DNA from: Lachnoclostridium sp. UBA903
GTDB lineage: Bacteria > Bacillota > Clostridia > Lachnospirales > Lachnospiraceae
DNA: 19,577 nucleotides
Assembly (NCBI GenBank): GCA_002294045.1
Contig: DBEP01000070.1
Coordinates: forward strand, 240-19,816
Reading direction: 5' to 3'
Every line of letters begins with the position of its first letter. The first letter of the stretch is position 1. The notes below the pieces were generated by a model that was given only the letters and a program-made list of their open reading frames with translations, was not told where the DNA came from and did not search any database. Made by a program: the position numbers and the translations under genes. Shown here in pieces: positions 1 to 7,381 of this stretch.

Positions 1-13
1 AATGTCTGTTGAC

Positions 14-22
14 ATTATACCA
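14..22 (-). promoter_or_regulatory. Possible extended -10 promoter pointing out of the window
   Basis: Read on the minus strand this is TGG followed by TATAAT, the extended -10 form (TG-N-TATAAT). No good -35 hexamer lies 16-18 bases upstream. It follows the stop of the helical-protein gene and would drive a gene to the left of the window. Confidence 0.3.
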
Positions 23-46
23 CATATTTACATTAAAAATACAGAA

Positions 47-1501
47 TTAATTTTCATAAAAAGACTTTATTATGTTTATGCAGGCAATTTTTTCCGCCTT
101 ATCATGACACTGTTCCAAAGTGCTTTTGATATAATCCGCCACTTCCTGAGCGGATTGCAGGAATACAGGCATTTTATTAATGGTATTTGCCATAACGGCC
201 CGGCTCACATATTTTGAATGATTCTGAAATATTTCCGAAAGTTTCCGGATTAACTCTTCCTGTACCGTGATTAAGTATGCTTCGTCAACTTTCTGCTCGT
301 CCGGAGGCTGATGAAGTTCTACGAACAGGCTGCTTCCAAGTAAATTCTGTGCCATGTTAAGACAGCAGAACAGCGGTCTTAACATTAAACTATCCACCAC
401 TTTTACATGATTTGACTTAATATCATAAAAATATGACTCAAGGATTTCAAATTCCTGAGATATAATTTCCTGTTTTCCTTCTGTATAAGTTAATAGCTCT
501 TCTACTTCCTTTCCCAGGAGTGATTTTTCTTCCGAAGTAAAATGACCGTTAATTTTTTCAATTATTTTTTTACAGTAATCTTCATCCGCCGGCAACAGCA
601 GAAATTTCATCTCACCCTCTATTCCCTCTATCCGGTAGCCCTCCATATAGGCATAAGGTGACAGAAGCAGCATAACATAAAGGTGGTTGACACATTCTTC
701 CATACTATAATAAAAATCCACAGCGGAATTAATCCGGGAAGCTGCTGCCTTAATCTGTCCGGAATAGGCAAAATACTCTTCCCTGGTCATATTCTTATAA
801 TCCAGTGCCTCCAGGTTTCTTCTTAATGCATAAAAGTCCGTATAAACCGTATCCATTTCCTCGTGTTCATAAAGCATGGCACTGGTCTTTAACATATAGA
901 GATATCCGTCGAGGGAAGAACGTTCGGCACCTTTATAAACGGAAATGCTGTCTTTAATTAAATCAAAATATCTGGATTTTGTTAATCTTACCGGAAGCTG
1001 TCCTATTACTTCTTTTATTTTTTCATTAATAATTACATTGTCCCTGGTATCAAAAATATAGCGCACAACCTCAGACACAAATTCATCCTCATTAATTTCC
1101 TTCCTATCCTCCTCATAGCGGTATTCAATACGGTTGAAGATATATTCAAATACCTGGAATATGTCCGTATAGGCAGTCAAGATTTTCATTCTGCTTATGA
1201 TTCGGTTACGGATTGCATCCAGTTCCTTTACTCCGGCTTCCATTCTTCCCCCGGAAAAATTGCATAATAAAATATCTCTTATTATCCGATTCATACCGCT
1301 TAACAGGTTTTCTTCCTCTTTTGTTCTTTGTTTCCCTGTTTCCATATAATTTTCATAAAACGTATAATAATGCATTGTAAATTTCAGCTCTGCATATTGC
1401 TCATATAATGTAACAAGGCGGCTGAAAAATTGAGGCAAATTAATATCCAGATTAAAACCTTTTTGTATTTCCCTGCAAATCGATTTCATATTTTTATTCA
1501 T
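47..1501 (-). CDS. Helical cytoplasmic protein of unknown function (484 aa)
   Basis: I do not recognise this family. The product is soluble by appearance: no signal peptide, no hydrophobic stretch long enough to cross a membrane, and mostly Glu/Lys/Leu/Tyr-rich segments that suggest an all-helical fold. I see no catalytic motif. It is the last gene of a minus-strand series after two ABC-2 permease genes, so a role with that exporter is possible but only by position. The start was chosen at ATG 1501 because GGGAG sits five bases upstream. A longer reading from ATG 1564 would add 21 residues, overlap the preceding stop by eight bases and have only a weak AAAGG site; its extra N-terminus (MNNGRKRVCNCYQ) does not look native. 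A perfect inverted repeat lies between the two candidate starts. The gene is intact, with TAA at 47-49. Confidence 0.75.
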   Translation of the reverse strand: MNKNMKSICREIQKGFNLDINLPQFFSRLVTLYEQYAELKFTMHYYTFYENYMETGKQRTKEEENLLSGMNRIIRDILLCNFSGGRMEAGVKELDAIRNRIISRMKILTAYTDIFQVFEYIFNRIEYRYEEDRKEINEDEFVSEVVRYIFDTRDNVIINEKIKEVIGQLPVRLTKSRYFDLIKDSISVYKGAERSSLDGYLYMLKTSAMLYEHEEMDTVYTDFYALRRNLEALDYKNMTREEYFAYSGQIKAAASRINSAVDFYYSMEECVNHLYVMLLLSPYAYMEGYRIEGIEGEMKFLLLPADEDYCKKIIEKINGHFTSEEKSLLGKEVEELLTYTEGKQEIISQEFEILESYFYDIKSNHVKVVDSLMLRPLFCCLNMAQNLLGSSLFVELHQPPDEQKVDEAYLITVQEELIRKLSEIFQNHSKYVSRAVMANTINKMPVFLQSAQEVADYIKSTLEQCHDKAEKIACINIIKSFYEN

Positions 1502-1521
1502 TTTTACTCCCATTGCAAATT

Positions 1522-1539
1522 GCAATTGATAGCAATTGC
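1522..1539 (-). repeat. Inverted repeat next to the ribosome site of the helical-protein gene
   Basis: GCAATTG, a four-base spacer, then CAATTGC: a perfect 7-bp inverted repeat. A further TTGCAAT copy lies between it and the GGGAG ribosome site at 1507-1511. In RNA it would form a small hairpin just upstream of the chosen start at 1501. Confidence 0.5.
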
Positions 1540-1556
1540 ATACCCTTTTCCTTCCG

Positions 1557-2792
1557 TTATTCATACTGCCTTTTATTTATAAATCCATTTAAAATCAGCA
1601 GTCCCATAGCTGATATAATAAATCCAGCATAAGAAATATATGGTATGCCCTGCAGATTTTTATTTAATATTATATCAGTAAATCCTTCAATAAACCAGCG
1701 GTTTGGAATTATTTTCGAAATATTTAATAACTTGTCTTTTGTAAAATCTTCCACCATATATAAAAAACCCAATAACCCAAAAGCAAAAATAGAAATTACT
1801 CCGAATAACTGGTACCTGCTTGTCCTGCCGGTTAATTTGCCGAGAAAGAGAAACCATAAAATCATTACCATAGAAAACAATTCCAATGAAAGAAATAACG
1901 GTATGGCCCGATTCATAGATAAATCCCCGGTCTTCCCGATAAGGACACCGCAAAGAAAGAGAGACAGAATACTTAGAACTGTAAAAGCAGCGCCAAAATG
2001 ACTGATATCCATGGTATAAGGCTTTATTACAGAGACTTTCAGTCTCCTTTGAATCCCCGATTCTTTTTCAAATACCGAACCGGCCGTCATTAACATGGCG
2101 GTAAAGCTTAACAGCATGGCAATTATTCCCCATACCGCCTGCAGATAAAGGACGGAATTATTTATTTCCCTCTCCTGGTTCTGATTACTGGTATTTATCA
2201 TTCTCATATCAAAGGCAAAATCAAAATCCGGCGTGGCTGCCAGGGAATTTGAGTATGCCGCATACTCTTTTTCCGAAAGCCTGTTGTTGGCTGTTTCCGA
2301 ATTGAAGTCGTTTTTATCCGTATCCTTAAACGGCAGGGACCGATATAAATGATAGCTTTTATACATACAGATTTTATGAAGCATTTCTCCGGCAATAATA
2401 TCGGAAAGAATTTTGGCGGACTCATCCCCCTCTGTAAAGTACATGGTAATCAGTTCTTCTGTCTTCCCCTCCCGGATTGATTTTTCATACCCGGCTTTAA
2501 TAATAAAATACGCCCTGATTTCTTCCTTATATAAAAGCTCCTTTAATTCCCTCTCCTCTTTTTCATAGACATATAAGGCGGGCACTTCCTTTATTTTACC
2601 TGTCAGTTCGTCCGCGCTTTCACTCCGGTCAAGATTTACAAGCCCGATTGGTACACTGCTTCTTTCTCCCGCATTGCCAGAAAGGTTGTTTATAAGAAAC
2701 AAGGAGACAAGTAAGGTCAGAACCGTGATAAACCAGGTTATTTTATCGGAGAATATGGCTTTCATACGGAATGCATAGAGGTTATCCTTCAT
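1557..2792 (-). CDS. ABC-2-type transporter permease B (411 aa)
   Basis: Membrane permease of the ABC-2 exporter type. One N-terminal membrane helix (about residues 19-36) is followed by a large extracytoplasmic domain (about 40-215) and a block of hydrophobic helices (about 217-240, 264-285, 296-317, 328-347, 386-405). This 1+5 layout, with the start of the outer domain reading 'IGLVNLD', is typical of ABC-2 membrane proteins that move lipids, peptides or drugs. The start was set at ATG 2792 because AGGAGG lies seven bases upstream; an upstream ORF extension to 2915 has no ribosome site and an odd Cys-rich N-terminus. The gene begins 11 bases before the stop of permease A, so translation is probably coupled and the two likely form a heterodimer. 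No ATP-binding subunit is present nearby. The substrate cannot be told from sequence. Confidence 0.85.
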   Translation of the reverse strand: MKDNLYAFRMKAIFSDKITWFITVLTLLVSLFLINNLSGNAGERSSVPIGLVNLDRSESADELTGKIKEVPALYVYEKEERELKELLYKEEIRAYFIIKAGYEKSIREGKTEELITMYFTEGDESAKILSDIIAGEMLHKICMYKSYHLYRSLPFKDTDKNDFNSETANNRLSEKEYAAYSNSLAATPDFDFAFDMRMINTSNQNQEREINNSVLYLQAVWGIIAMLLSFTAMLMTAGSVFEKESGIQRRLKVSVIKPYTMDISHFGAAFTVLSILSLFLCGVLIGKTGDLSMNRAIPLFLSLELFSMVMILWFLFLGKLTGRTSRYQLFGVISIFAFGLLGFLYMVEDFTKDKLLNISKIIPNRWFIEGFTDIILNKNLQGIPYISYAGFIISAMGLLILNGFINKRQYE

Positions 2793-3993
2793 AATAAACC
2801 TCCTCCCGTCCGTACAGGCAGATTCCAATACAGTAAAAAAAGAAGGAACCTGCAAGCAACCCCGCTGCAATCTTATACAGGAACTCTTCTGCCATGCCTT
2901 CGGACAGCATGACACGGGCCAGCCAGTAGTTAGGAGTAAATGCAGACAAGCCGGCTACGGTTCGGGGTAAATACATGACAGGAATAATCCCTCCTCCGAT
3001 TATGCAGAAAATAAAGCAGAGAAAATTGCCTGCCACCATATAATTCTGTATTTTATGAAATAAACCGCTTATAAAAACAGCAAAACTGATAACAAATAAG
3101 GACGCCGGTAATAATATTATTACGGATTCCGGCGAAATCACATTCCCTTTATAAATCTCCGGAATAATATAAGCCGGAGAGAACAGGATAAAAACGAGAC
3201 CGGCAGAAAATAAAATCTTTTCCGCTAAAAACAAGGATATCGGCAAGCCCGTTGTATTTAGGCGCCTTAATATACCCAGTCTCTTTTCCTTCATAATCTC
3301 ATATCCGGCATACAATCCCATAAAATTAAGAAAGGCAAAAAATATGGCAAAACTGTAATAATTAAAAAGGGATGTATGGGGAAAATCACTTATTTCCACG
3401 TAATGGAAAAATCTTTCCTTGCCTAAAGCCGTAAAGATTAAATCGTAAGAAATTTCCATGTTTTTTTTAATAATGAGCTCCTGCTCCATTCCTGCCTTTT
3501 GCATGGTATCATAAAGGGCAACACAGTTCACTTCGACCGCACGTATGTATTTTTCATAACTGTCCAGCACGTTTTTAAGCAAAACTGCTTTTGTAACATC
3601 TGCCGTACTTATCAGTACTTTTACCGGAAGATGGTCCATATAAATCATTTTTTCCGCAAAGCCTTCCGGTATCTGAAGAAACAAATCCAGGTTTCCGTCA
3701 TAAAAGGATTGCTCCAGTTCCCTGCCGTTTCCTTCTACGATATGGATATACGAAGCAAAACTGTCACTTTCCCTAAAATATTCAATCAGCATTTTTGAAT
3801 AGACCGAACCGTCCTCATCGGCTACCCCGAATTCAATCCGGACTCCCGGCTGAGCCATTATATCCGTCACATTTTTATTTTTGTTATTACAATAAGTGCT
3901 TATTATTAAAATAATAAGCACTGCTGTAATGATAACGATTCTTTTTTTGTCCTGAAAAGTTTCCTTAAGGTCTTTTTTCAATAAATAAAGCAC
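2782..3993 (-). CDS. ABC-2-type transporter permease A (403 aa)
   Basis: Partner of permease B with the same layout: a short cytoplasmic N-terminus (LKKDLKETFQDKKR), one membrane helix (about 18-34), an outer domain of about 170 residues, then membrane helices near 208-230, 255-280, 290-311, 318-340 and 371-393. The segment EKRLGILRRLNTTGLP after the second helix is the cytoplasmic coupling-type stretch common in ABC-2 permeases, and 'TPNYWLARVM' near the end is also typical (permease B has 'IPNRWFIEGF' at the same place). I chose GTG 3993, which has AGGAGA nine bases upstream. The longest ORF starts at GTG 4014, but nothing resembling a ribosome site precedes that. The stop overlaps the start of permease B. 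The gene follows the rhomboid-like gene without an obvious terminator. Confidence 0.85.
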   Translation of the reverse strand: MLYLLKKDLKETFQDKKRIVIITAVLIILIISTYCNNKNKNVTDIMAQPGVRIEFGVADEDGSVYSKMLIEYFRESDSFASYIHIVEGNGRELEQSFYDGNLDLFLQIPEGFAEKMIYMDHLPVKVLISTADVTKAVLLKNVLDSYEKYIRAVEVNCVALYDTMQKAGMEQELIIKKNMEISYDLIFTALGKERFFHYVEISDFPHTSLFNYYSFAIFFAFLNFMGLYAGYEIMKEKRLGILRRLNTTGLPISLFLAEKILFSAGLVFILFSPAYIIPEIYKGNVISPESVIILLPASLFVISFAVFISGLFHKIQNYMVAGNFLCFIFCIIGGGIIPVMYLPRTVAGLSAFTPNYWLARVMLSEGMAEEFLYKIAAGLLAGSFFFYCIGICLYGREEVYYEG

Positions 3994-4056
3994 GACACCG
4001 TTTCTCCTAATCACGCTTTGCCAAGCCGCAATGATTTTCGTTTCCGTTTCTCTGAT

Positions 4057-4932
4057 TTATTGGTTATCGGGAGTATTTTTTACATGTTCATGGGTAAATA
4101 AATGATCCATGCAATATTCATAATTACCGTCACATTTGGAACAGAAACGGAATTCCAGATTTTCGTCGTCTAATTCCGTTCGTCCGCATACGGCGCATTT
4201 ATGTCTGGTTATGGTTTTTTTACCTCTGAATTCAACTACATTACCGCCTCTTCCCGCTTTTACCTGCCGCTTGTAATGAGCCTTGCGTTTGATTTGGTTT
4301 GGTGATATTCTTTTATAATTTCTTGTAGATAAAAAATAAATGAGGAAATTGCCCAGAGCAATTGCAATGGCAATACCTACAAAATATTCTCCCATTCTAA
4401 AGGTAGAATAAATTTCATAAAGTACATAAGCGCCGTAAATAAAGCCCAGGTATTTTACTTTAACCGGTATAATGAAAAAGAGTAAAAACTGGACATTCGG
4501 ATACAGTGCGGCAAAAGCAAAAAACATAGAACGGTTAATGTAGGTTAGTCCTAATACAATACTGTATCCTGTAGACAAATACACTATAATGATTGCCAGT
4601 ATATTAAAGACTAATCCGGATAAATAGTACATATTGAACCGGAAAGCCCCCCATGCACGTTCCAGCGAATTACCAATCATATAATATAAATACAACTCAA
4701 TTGCCAGAAATAAAATATTGCTGTCACTCGTAGGCTGGATAATAAAGGTGACAATTCTCCAAATCTGCCCCTGCAATACTTTTTCAATATCCAGCATAAG
4801 ATAATTACCATAAAAATCCGGGTTAATCTGATTAATCAAAAATCCGGCCGCATACAAAAGGATAATGTAAAACATTAAGTTATGAACAGCATATCTTCCG
4901 TATTTACGATTCAGTTTATTGAGGAGGTTCAT
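4057..4932 (-). CDS. Rhomboid-fold membrane protein, likely protease-dead, with C-terminal Zn-ribbon-like tail
   Basis: About 291 residues. The first 200 carry six or so membrane helices and rhomboid landmarks: GQIWRIVTF after the first loop (56-64), LERAWGAFRFNMYY (90-103), and ALYPNVQFLLFFIIPVKVKYLG (142-163, quoted here as two blocks: ALYPNVQFLLFF and IIPVKVKYLG). The active-site Gly-x-Ser-Gly expected before the YPN block is replaced (GLTYINRS), and no histidine occurs in the last membrane helix, so serine-protease activity is unlikely; derlin-like pseudoproteases are the known parallel. The cytoplasmic tail has CAVCG (246-250), FCSKC (263-267), C274 and several His, a pattern fit for one or two metal ions. 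ATG 4932 was chosen with AAGTGG eight bases upstream; GTG 4944 in frame is an alternative. It sits between corA and the permease pair. Partner unknown. Confidence 0.8.
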   Translation of the reverse strand: MNLLNKLNRKYGRYAVHNLMFYIILLYAAGFLINQINPDFYGNYLMLDIEKVLQGQIWRIVTFIIQPTSDSNILFLAIELYLYYMIGNSLERAWGAFRFNMYYLSGLVFNILAIIIVYLSTGYSIVLGLTYINRSMFFAFAALYPNVQFLLFFIIPVKVKYLGFIYGAYVLYEIYSTFRMGEYFVGIAIAIALGNFLIYFLSTRNYKRISPNQIKRKAHYKRQVKAGRGGNVVEFRGKKTITRHKCAVCGRTELDDENLEFRFCSKCDGNYEYCMDHLFTHEHVKNTPDNQ

Positions 4933-4964
4933 TAAAAGTACCACTTCTTTCTATATATTATAGC

Positions 4965-4992
4965 TTCCCGGAAGAACTTCTTCTTCCGGAAA
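4965..4992 (-). terminator. 12-bp hairpin between corA and the rhomboid-like gene
   Basis: TTTCCGGAAGAA, loop GAAG, TTCTTCCGGGAA (minus strand): 12 pairs with one T-G wobble. No T-run follows on either strand, so it is not a classic intrinsic terminator. It may attenuate read-through, stabilise the corA 3' end or mark an operon boundary. A TATAAT follows it on the minus strand, but without a usable -35. Confidence 0.4.
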
Positions 4993-5039
4993 AGGCGCTG
5001 TCGTTCCCAAACATTAAAATCATGTAAACATTTCAAATT

Positions 5040-5975
5040 CTAAAACAAATCTTTTTTCCTGAAAATAAGGGCGACTATAAACGTAATAACAAGTGTCAGC
5101 GCAGTAACGGCGTAAAACCCGAAGGGTAAGTCTCTTCCGGGTATGCCCCCGACATTCATGCCAAAAAAACTGGCTATCATGGTAGGTATGGCCATAACGA
5201 TAGTAACGGTTGTCAGGAATTTCATTACAATATTAAGATTATTGGATATAACCGATGCGAAAGCATCCATCGTACCGCTTAAAATTCCGCTGTATATATT
5301 AGCCATTTCAATTGCCTGCTTATTTTCAATAATTACGTCTTCCAACAATTCCGTATCTTCCGGATACTGCTTAATATTATCGATTTTTAACATTTTCTCT
5401 AAAACAACCTCATTGGCACGCAGGGAGGTTGTAAAATAAACCAGACTTTTTTCCAGTTCCAAAAGATCGATTAATTCGCTGTTTTTGGTTGAAATATGGA
5501 GTTTATGTTCAATCTCTTCGCTCTTTCTGTCAATAATTCTTAAGTACTGAAGAAATACGGTGGCATTCTTATAAAGTATCTGCAGAATAAATCTTGTCTT
5601 TTTAAAAGTATAAAACTCCCTTACTCTTCCATCCATAAAGCTTTTTAAAACTTTGGTCTCTTCCAGGCAGATTGTAACAATTAAATCCCTGGCAACAATG
5701 ATACCCAAAGGAATCGTGACATATCTGTCCTTGTTATTCCGTTCTTCCATGGTGGGAATATCGACTAATATCAAAGTGTATTCATCTTCTACTTCAATTC
5801 TGGACCTTTCCTCTTCATCCAGAGGTGCTCTTAAGTGGTCAATATCTATATGGCAGGTTTCAGAAATTTCCAAAAGTTCCGTAGCAGAAGGACTGGTCAT
5901 AACAACCCAGCATCCTTGTTCGATTTCATTAATTTGACGGATTCCGTCCTCGTATGTCTTTAAAATTTCGATCAT
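5040..5975 (-). CDS. corA: CorA-family magnesium/cobalt channel
   Basis: 311 residues, the usual CorA length. A long cytoplasmic alpha/beta then helical domain (about 1-248) is followed by two membrane helices (about 250-271 and 286-305). The signature GMN lies at 272-274 inside SFFGMNVGGIPG, directly after the first helix, and a basic end (RKKDLF) follows the second. CorA works as a homopentamer in the cytoplasmic membrane and passes Mg2+ (also Co2+/Ni2+) down the membrane potential, gated by Mg2+ bound to the cytoplasmic domain. The acidic loop typical of some CorA members (MPEL) is replaced by IPGRDLP, as in the shorter clostridial branch. ATG 5975 has AAGGAG seven bases upstream. The gene has its own consensus promoter and a leader of about 220 bases, so it may be regulated after transcription starts. 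Confidence 0.93.
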   Translation of the reverse strand: MIEILKTYEDGIRQINEIEQGCWVVMTSPSATELLEISETCHIDIDHLRAPLDEEERSRIEVEDEYTLILVDIPTMEERNNKDRYVTIPLGIIVARDLIVTICLEETKVLKSFMDGRVREFYTFKKTRFILQILYKNATVFLQYLRIIDRKSEEIEHKLHISTKNSELIDLLELEKSLVYFTTSLRANEVVLEKMLKIDNIKQYPEDTELLEDVIIENKQAIEMANIYSGILSGTMDAFASVISNNLNIVMKFLTTVTIVMAIPTMIASFFGMNVGGIPGRDLPFGFYAVTALTLVITFIVALIFRKKDLF

Positions 5976-6194
5976 GTTCCACTCCTTCTACTGCAGCGCA
6001 AGGCAGCAGAAAGAATGTATGCGTTCTATCCTAACTGCCTGCCGCAGCGATTTATTTTATTATTATGCCGTCGATAATTGCAACTGGGCCCCGCTTCCAT
6101 TCGGTTCACATCCTTTCATGCATGGCTTTCTGATTTTGCTATAATTATATCGGCCTATATGTCACGTTTATTATTTGACGTTACATATAGTATC
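5976..6194 (-). promoter_or_regulatory. Long corA leader with possible RNA structure
   Basis: From the predicted transcription start near 6194 to ATG 5975 is about 219 bases with no ORF of note. Near the gene, GGCAGGCAG pairs with CTGCTGCC (one bulged base) around an inner GAACG/CATTC hairpin, just upstream of the ribosome site. Further up is a GC-rich stretch (GCGGGGCCC). Leaders of Mg transporters often sense Mg2+, but I could not match this to the M-box consensus or to another riboswitch I know. No T-run terminator is visible. Confidence 0.4.
6155..6190 (-). repeat. 12+12+12 inverted repeat just downstream of the corA promoter
   Basis: CTATATGTAACG, a 12-base AT-rich spacer, then CGTGACATATAG on the minus strand: 11 of 12 positions pair. 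It starts a few bases after the predicted start of the corA transcript. It could be a repressor operator or a 5'-end hairpin in the message. Confidence 0.55.
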
Positions 6195-6200
6195 TTCTTA

Positions 6201-6229
6201 ATTATATGTTTTCTAATTACCTTTGTCAA
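6201..6229 (-). promoter_or_regulatory. Sigma-A-type promoter for corA
   Basis: On the minus strand TTGACA (6229-6224), exactly 17 bases, then TATAAT (6206-6201). Both hexamers match the consensus fully. The predicted start is near 6194. Confidence 0.8.
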
Positions 6230-6575
6230 ATAAAAAACATGTTTTGCAACAGCCTCTTTCAAACTGTCCGGGATACGGATAGAATACATTCTTTAATAAT
6301 TGGATAGGGCTTGTCTTTACTTTATGATTCGTATTTTATATAAAATTTATTTCCGTTATCCGGAAGAATCTGAGAAAAAGATGGAAAGGGAAAGGAACCT
6401 TTTTATTATTTTCAGGCTCTTCCCCCCTAATCAATGCGGTTATAATTATAATACTTATTTCGTCCCATCATTTTCCACCATTGGCACACGCCACACTGCC
6501 TGCAGCCTAAAATAGCACATGAAAATACATTTAAAACGGATACTATAAACTCATAGCACCGGGCCGCAGATGTAT
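6230..6575. other. Gene-free stretch between the corA promoter and the LysM gene
   Basis: About 345 bases. Short ORFs on either strand have no ribosome site and no protein-like composition. A small palindrome AAAGGAACCTTT followed by TTATTATTTT on the plus strand (about 6391-6412) is the only structure seen. No clear terminator for the LysM gene was found here. Confidence 0.5.
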
Positions 6576-6917
6576 TTACATATCATAAATCGGTATCTGA
6601 ATTGTCATTCCGGGTGTTATCGGCGTTCCATTCAGATTATTAAATTCCAGGACATCTTCCAAATCAACTCCATAACGGTCCAATACTTGCTGCAGGGATG
6701 CTTCATCCTCTACTACGTAAGTAATTGCATTACTCCAGGCTGCCGGATCTATAACGGGAATACACAATTCATCTCCAACTTGCAGATTATATATATCCAC
6801 ATACGGATTTACCCTTAAAATCAGGGCAAGAGGAACATTATATGCTCTGCTGATGCCGTAAAGAGTATCTCCCTGCTTAATATTATAAATCACACAAGAG
6901 TAATCACTATAGTTCAT
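6576..6917 (-). CDS. Small double-LysM protein without signal peptide (113 aa)
   Basis: Two LysM modules and little else. The first (about residues 10-54) is canonical: YNIKQGDTLYGISRAYNV, then a Leu/Asn-Pro core, then LQVGDELCIPV. The second (about 67-109) is degenerate: YVVEDEASLQQVLDRYGV in place of the usual GDTL opening, ending in ITPGMTIQIPI. LysM binds GlcNAc-containing glycans such as peptidoglycan. There is no signal peptide, membrane helix or catalytic domain, which in clostridia fits a spore-associated or mother-cell protein as well as an export route I cannot see. ATG 6917 was chosen: GAAGG lies about nine bases upstream. The longer reading from TTG 6977 adds a poor N-terminus. 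The gene is divergent from the large activase gene. Confidence 0.8.
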   Translation of the reverse strand: MNYSDYSCVIYNIKQGDTLYGISRAYNVPLALILRVNPYVDIYNLQVGDELCIPVIDPAAWSNAITYVVEDEASLQQVLDRYGVDLEDVLEFNNLNGTPITPGMTIQIPIYDM

Positions 6918-7136
6918 GCAAACCAACCTTCTTAAAGCCGGGAAGAATTCAAACGAATACTCCCTGCTTATATTCAATTTGTTCCATTATATTCATATTA
7001 TAGTAAAGAGGTTCCTCTCTGAATGCCGCGGCTGATTTCCTTTATATATGAATGCAAAAAAAAATTCGGCCATGAAAAATTTAGATATTTAATTATATTT
7101 TTACAAAATTTTATATTTTTGTTATAAATTCTGTTG

Positions 7137-7165
7137 TTGAACTTAATTGACATGTGTCGTATAAT
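7137..7165 (+). promoter_or_regulatory. Sigma-A-type promoter for the activase gene
   Basis: TTGAAC (7137-7142), 17 bases, TATAAT (7160-7165). The -10 is perfect and the -35 matches four of six. An AT-rich stretch upstream may serve as an UP element. The start would be near 7172. Confidence 0.6.
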
Positions 7166-7381
7166 ACTACATGATATCGATTTAAATATTATATGTAAAT
7201 CTTTCACAAAAAATTGTAATACGAATATTTTAACATATGTAAGCATCTATAATTATTATGAACAGCTACCCTAACACAGGCAATTGTGCCGTACCTGGAA
7301 TTCCATCCTGTTTCATAATTCGCCCCGGCGGATGATTCAGTTTTAATATAGCAAGGAGGTAAGCCATTTCAGGCGAAAATT
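7166..7381 (+). promoter_or_regulatory. Long 5' leader of the activase gene
   Basis: About 210 bases between the predicted start and ATG 7382. It holds a small GGCA-ATTG-TGCC hairpin (around 7279-7290) and a strong AAGGAGGT at 7353-7360 that is oddly far from the start codon. No riboswitch class was recognised. Confidence 0.35.

Noticed and set aside
1..46. TTGACA at 9-14 as a plus-strand -35
   Set aside because: The region 17 bases on reads ATTAAA, not a -10, and no plus-strand gene follows.
2793..2915. N-terminal extension of permease B to 2915
   Set aside because: No ribosome site; it lies inside permease A and reads as a Cys-rich, non-membrane stretch. ATG 2792 has AGGAGG.
5976..6194. 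M-box (Mg2+) riboswitch ahead of corA
   Set aside because: The conserved GUUAGGUGAGGCUCC-type core is not visible, so only an unnamed leader is reported.
6300..6515. A 71-codon plus-strand ORF in the gap between corA and the LysM gene
   Set aside because: No ribosome site, no protein-like pattern, and an isolated position on the strand that otherwise holds only the activase.
7147..7165. TTGACA followed by TATAAT ahead of the activase
   Set aside because: Only seven bases separate the hexamers. TTGAAC at 7137 has the correct 17-base spacing to the same -10.
6998..7246. An 82-codon minus-strand ORF in the activase upstream region
   Set aside because: Very AT-rich, Ile/Lys/Phe/Asn composition, no ribosome site, and it overlaps the activase promoter and leader.
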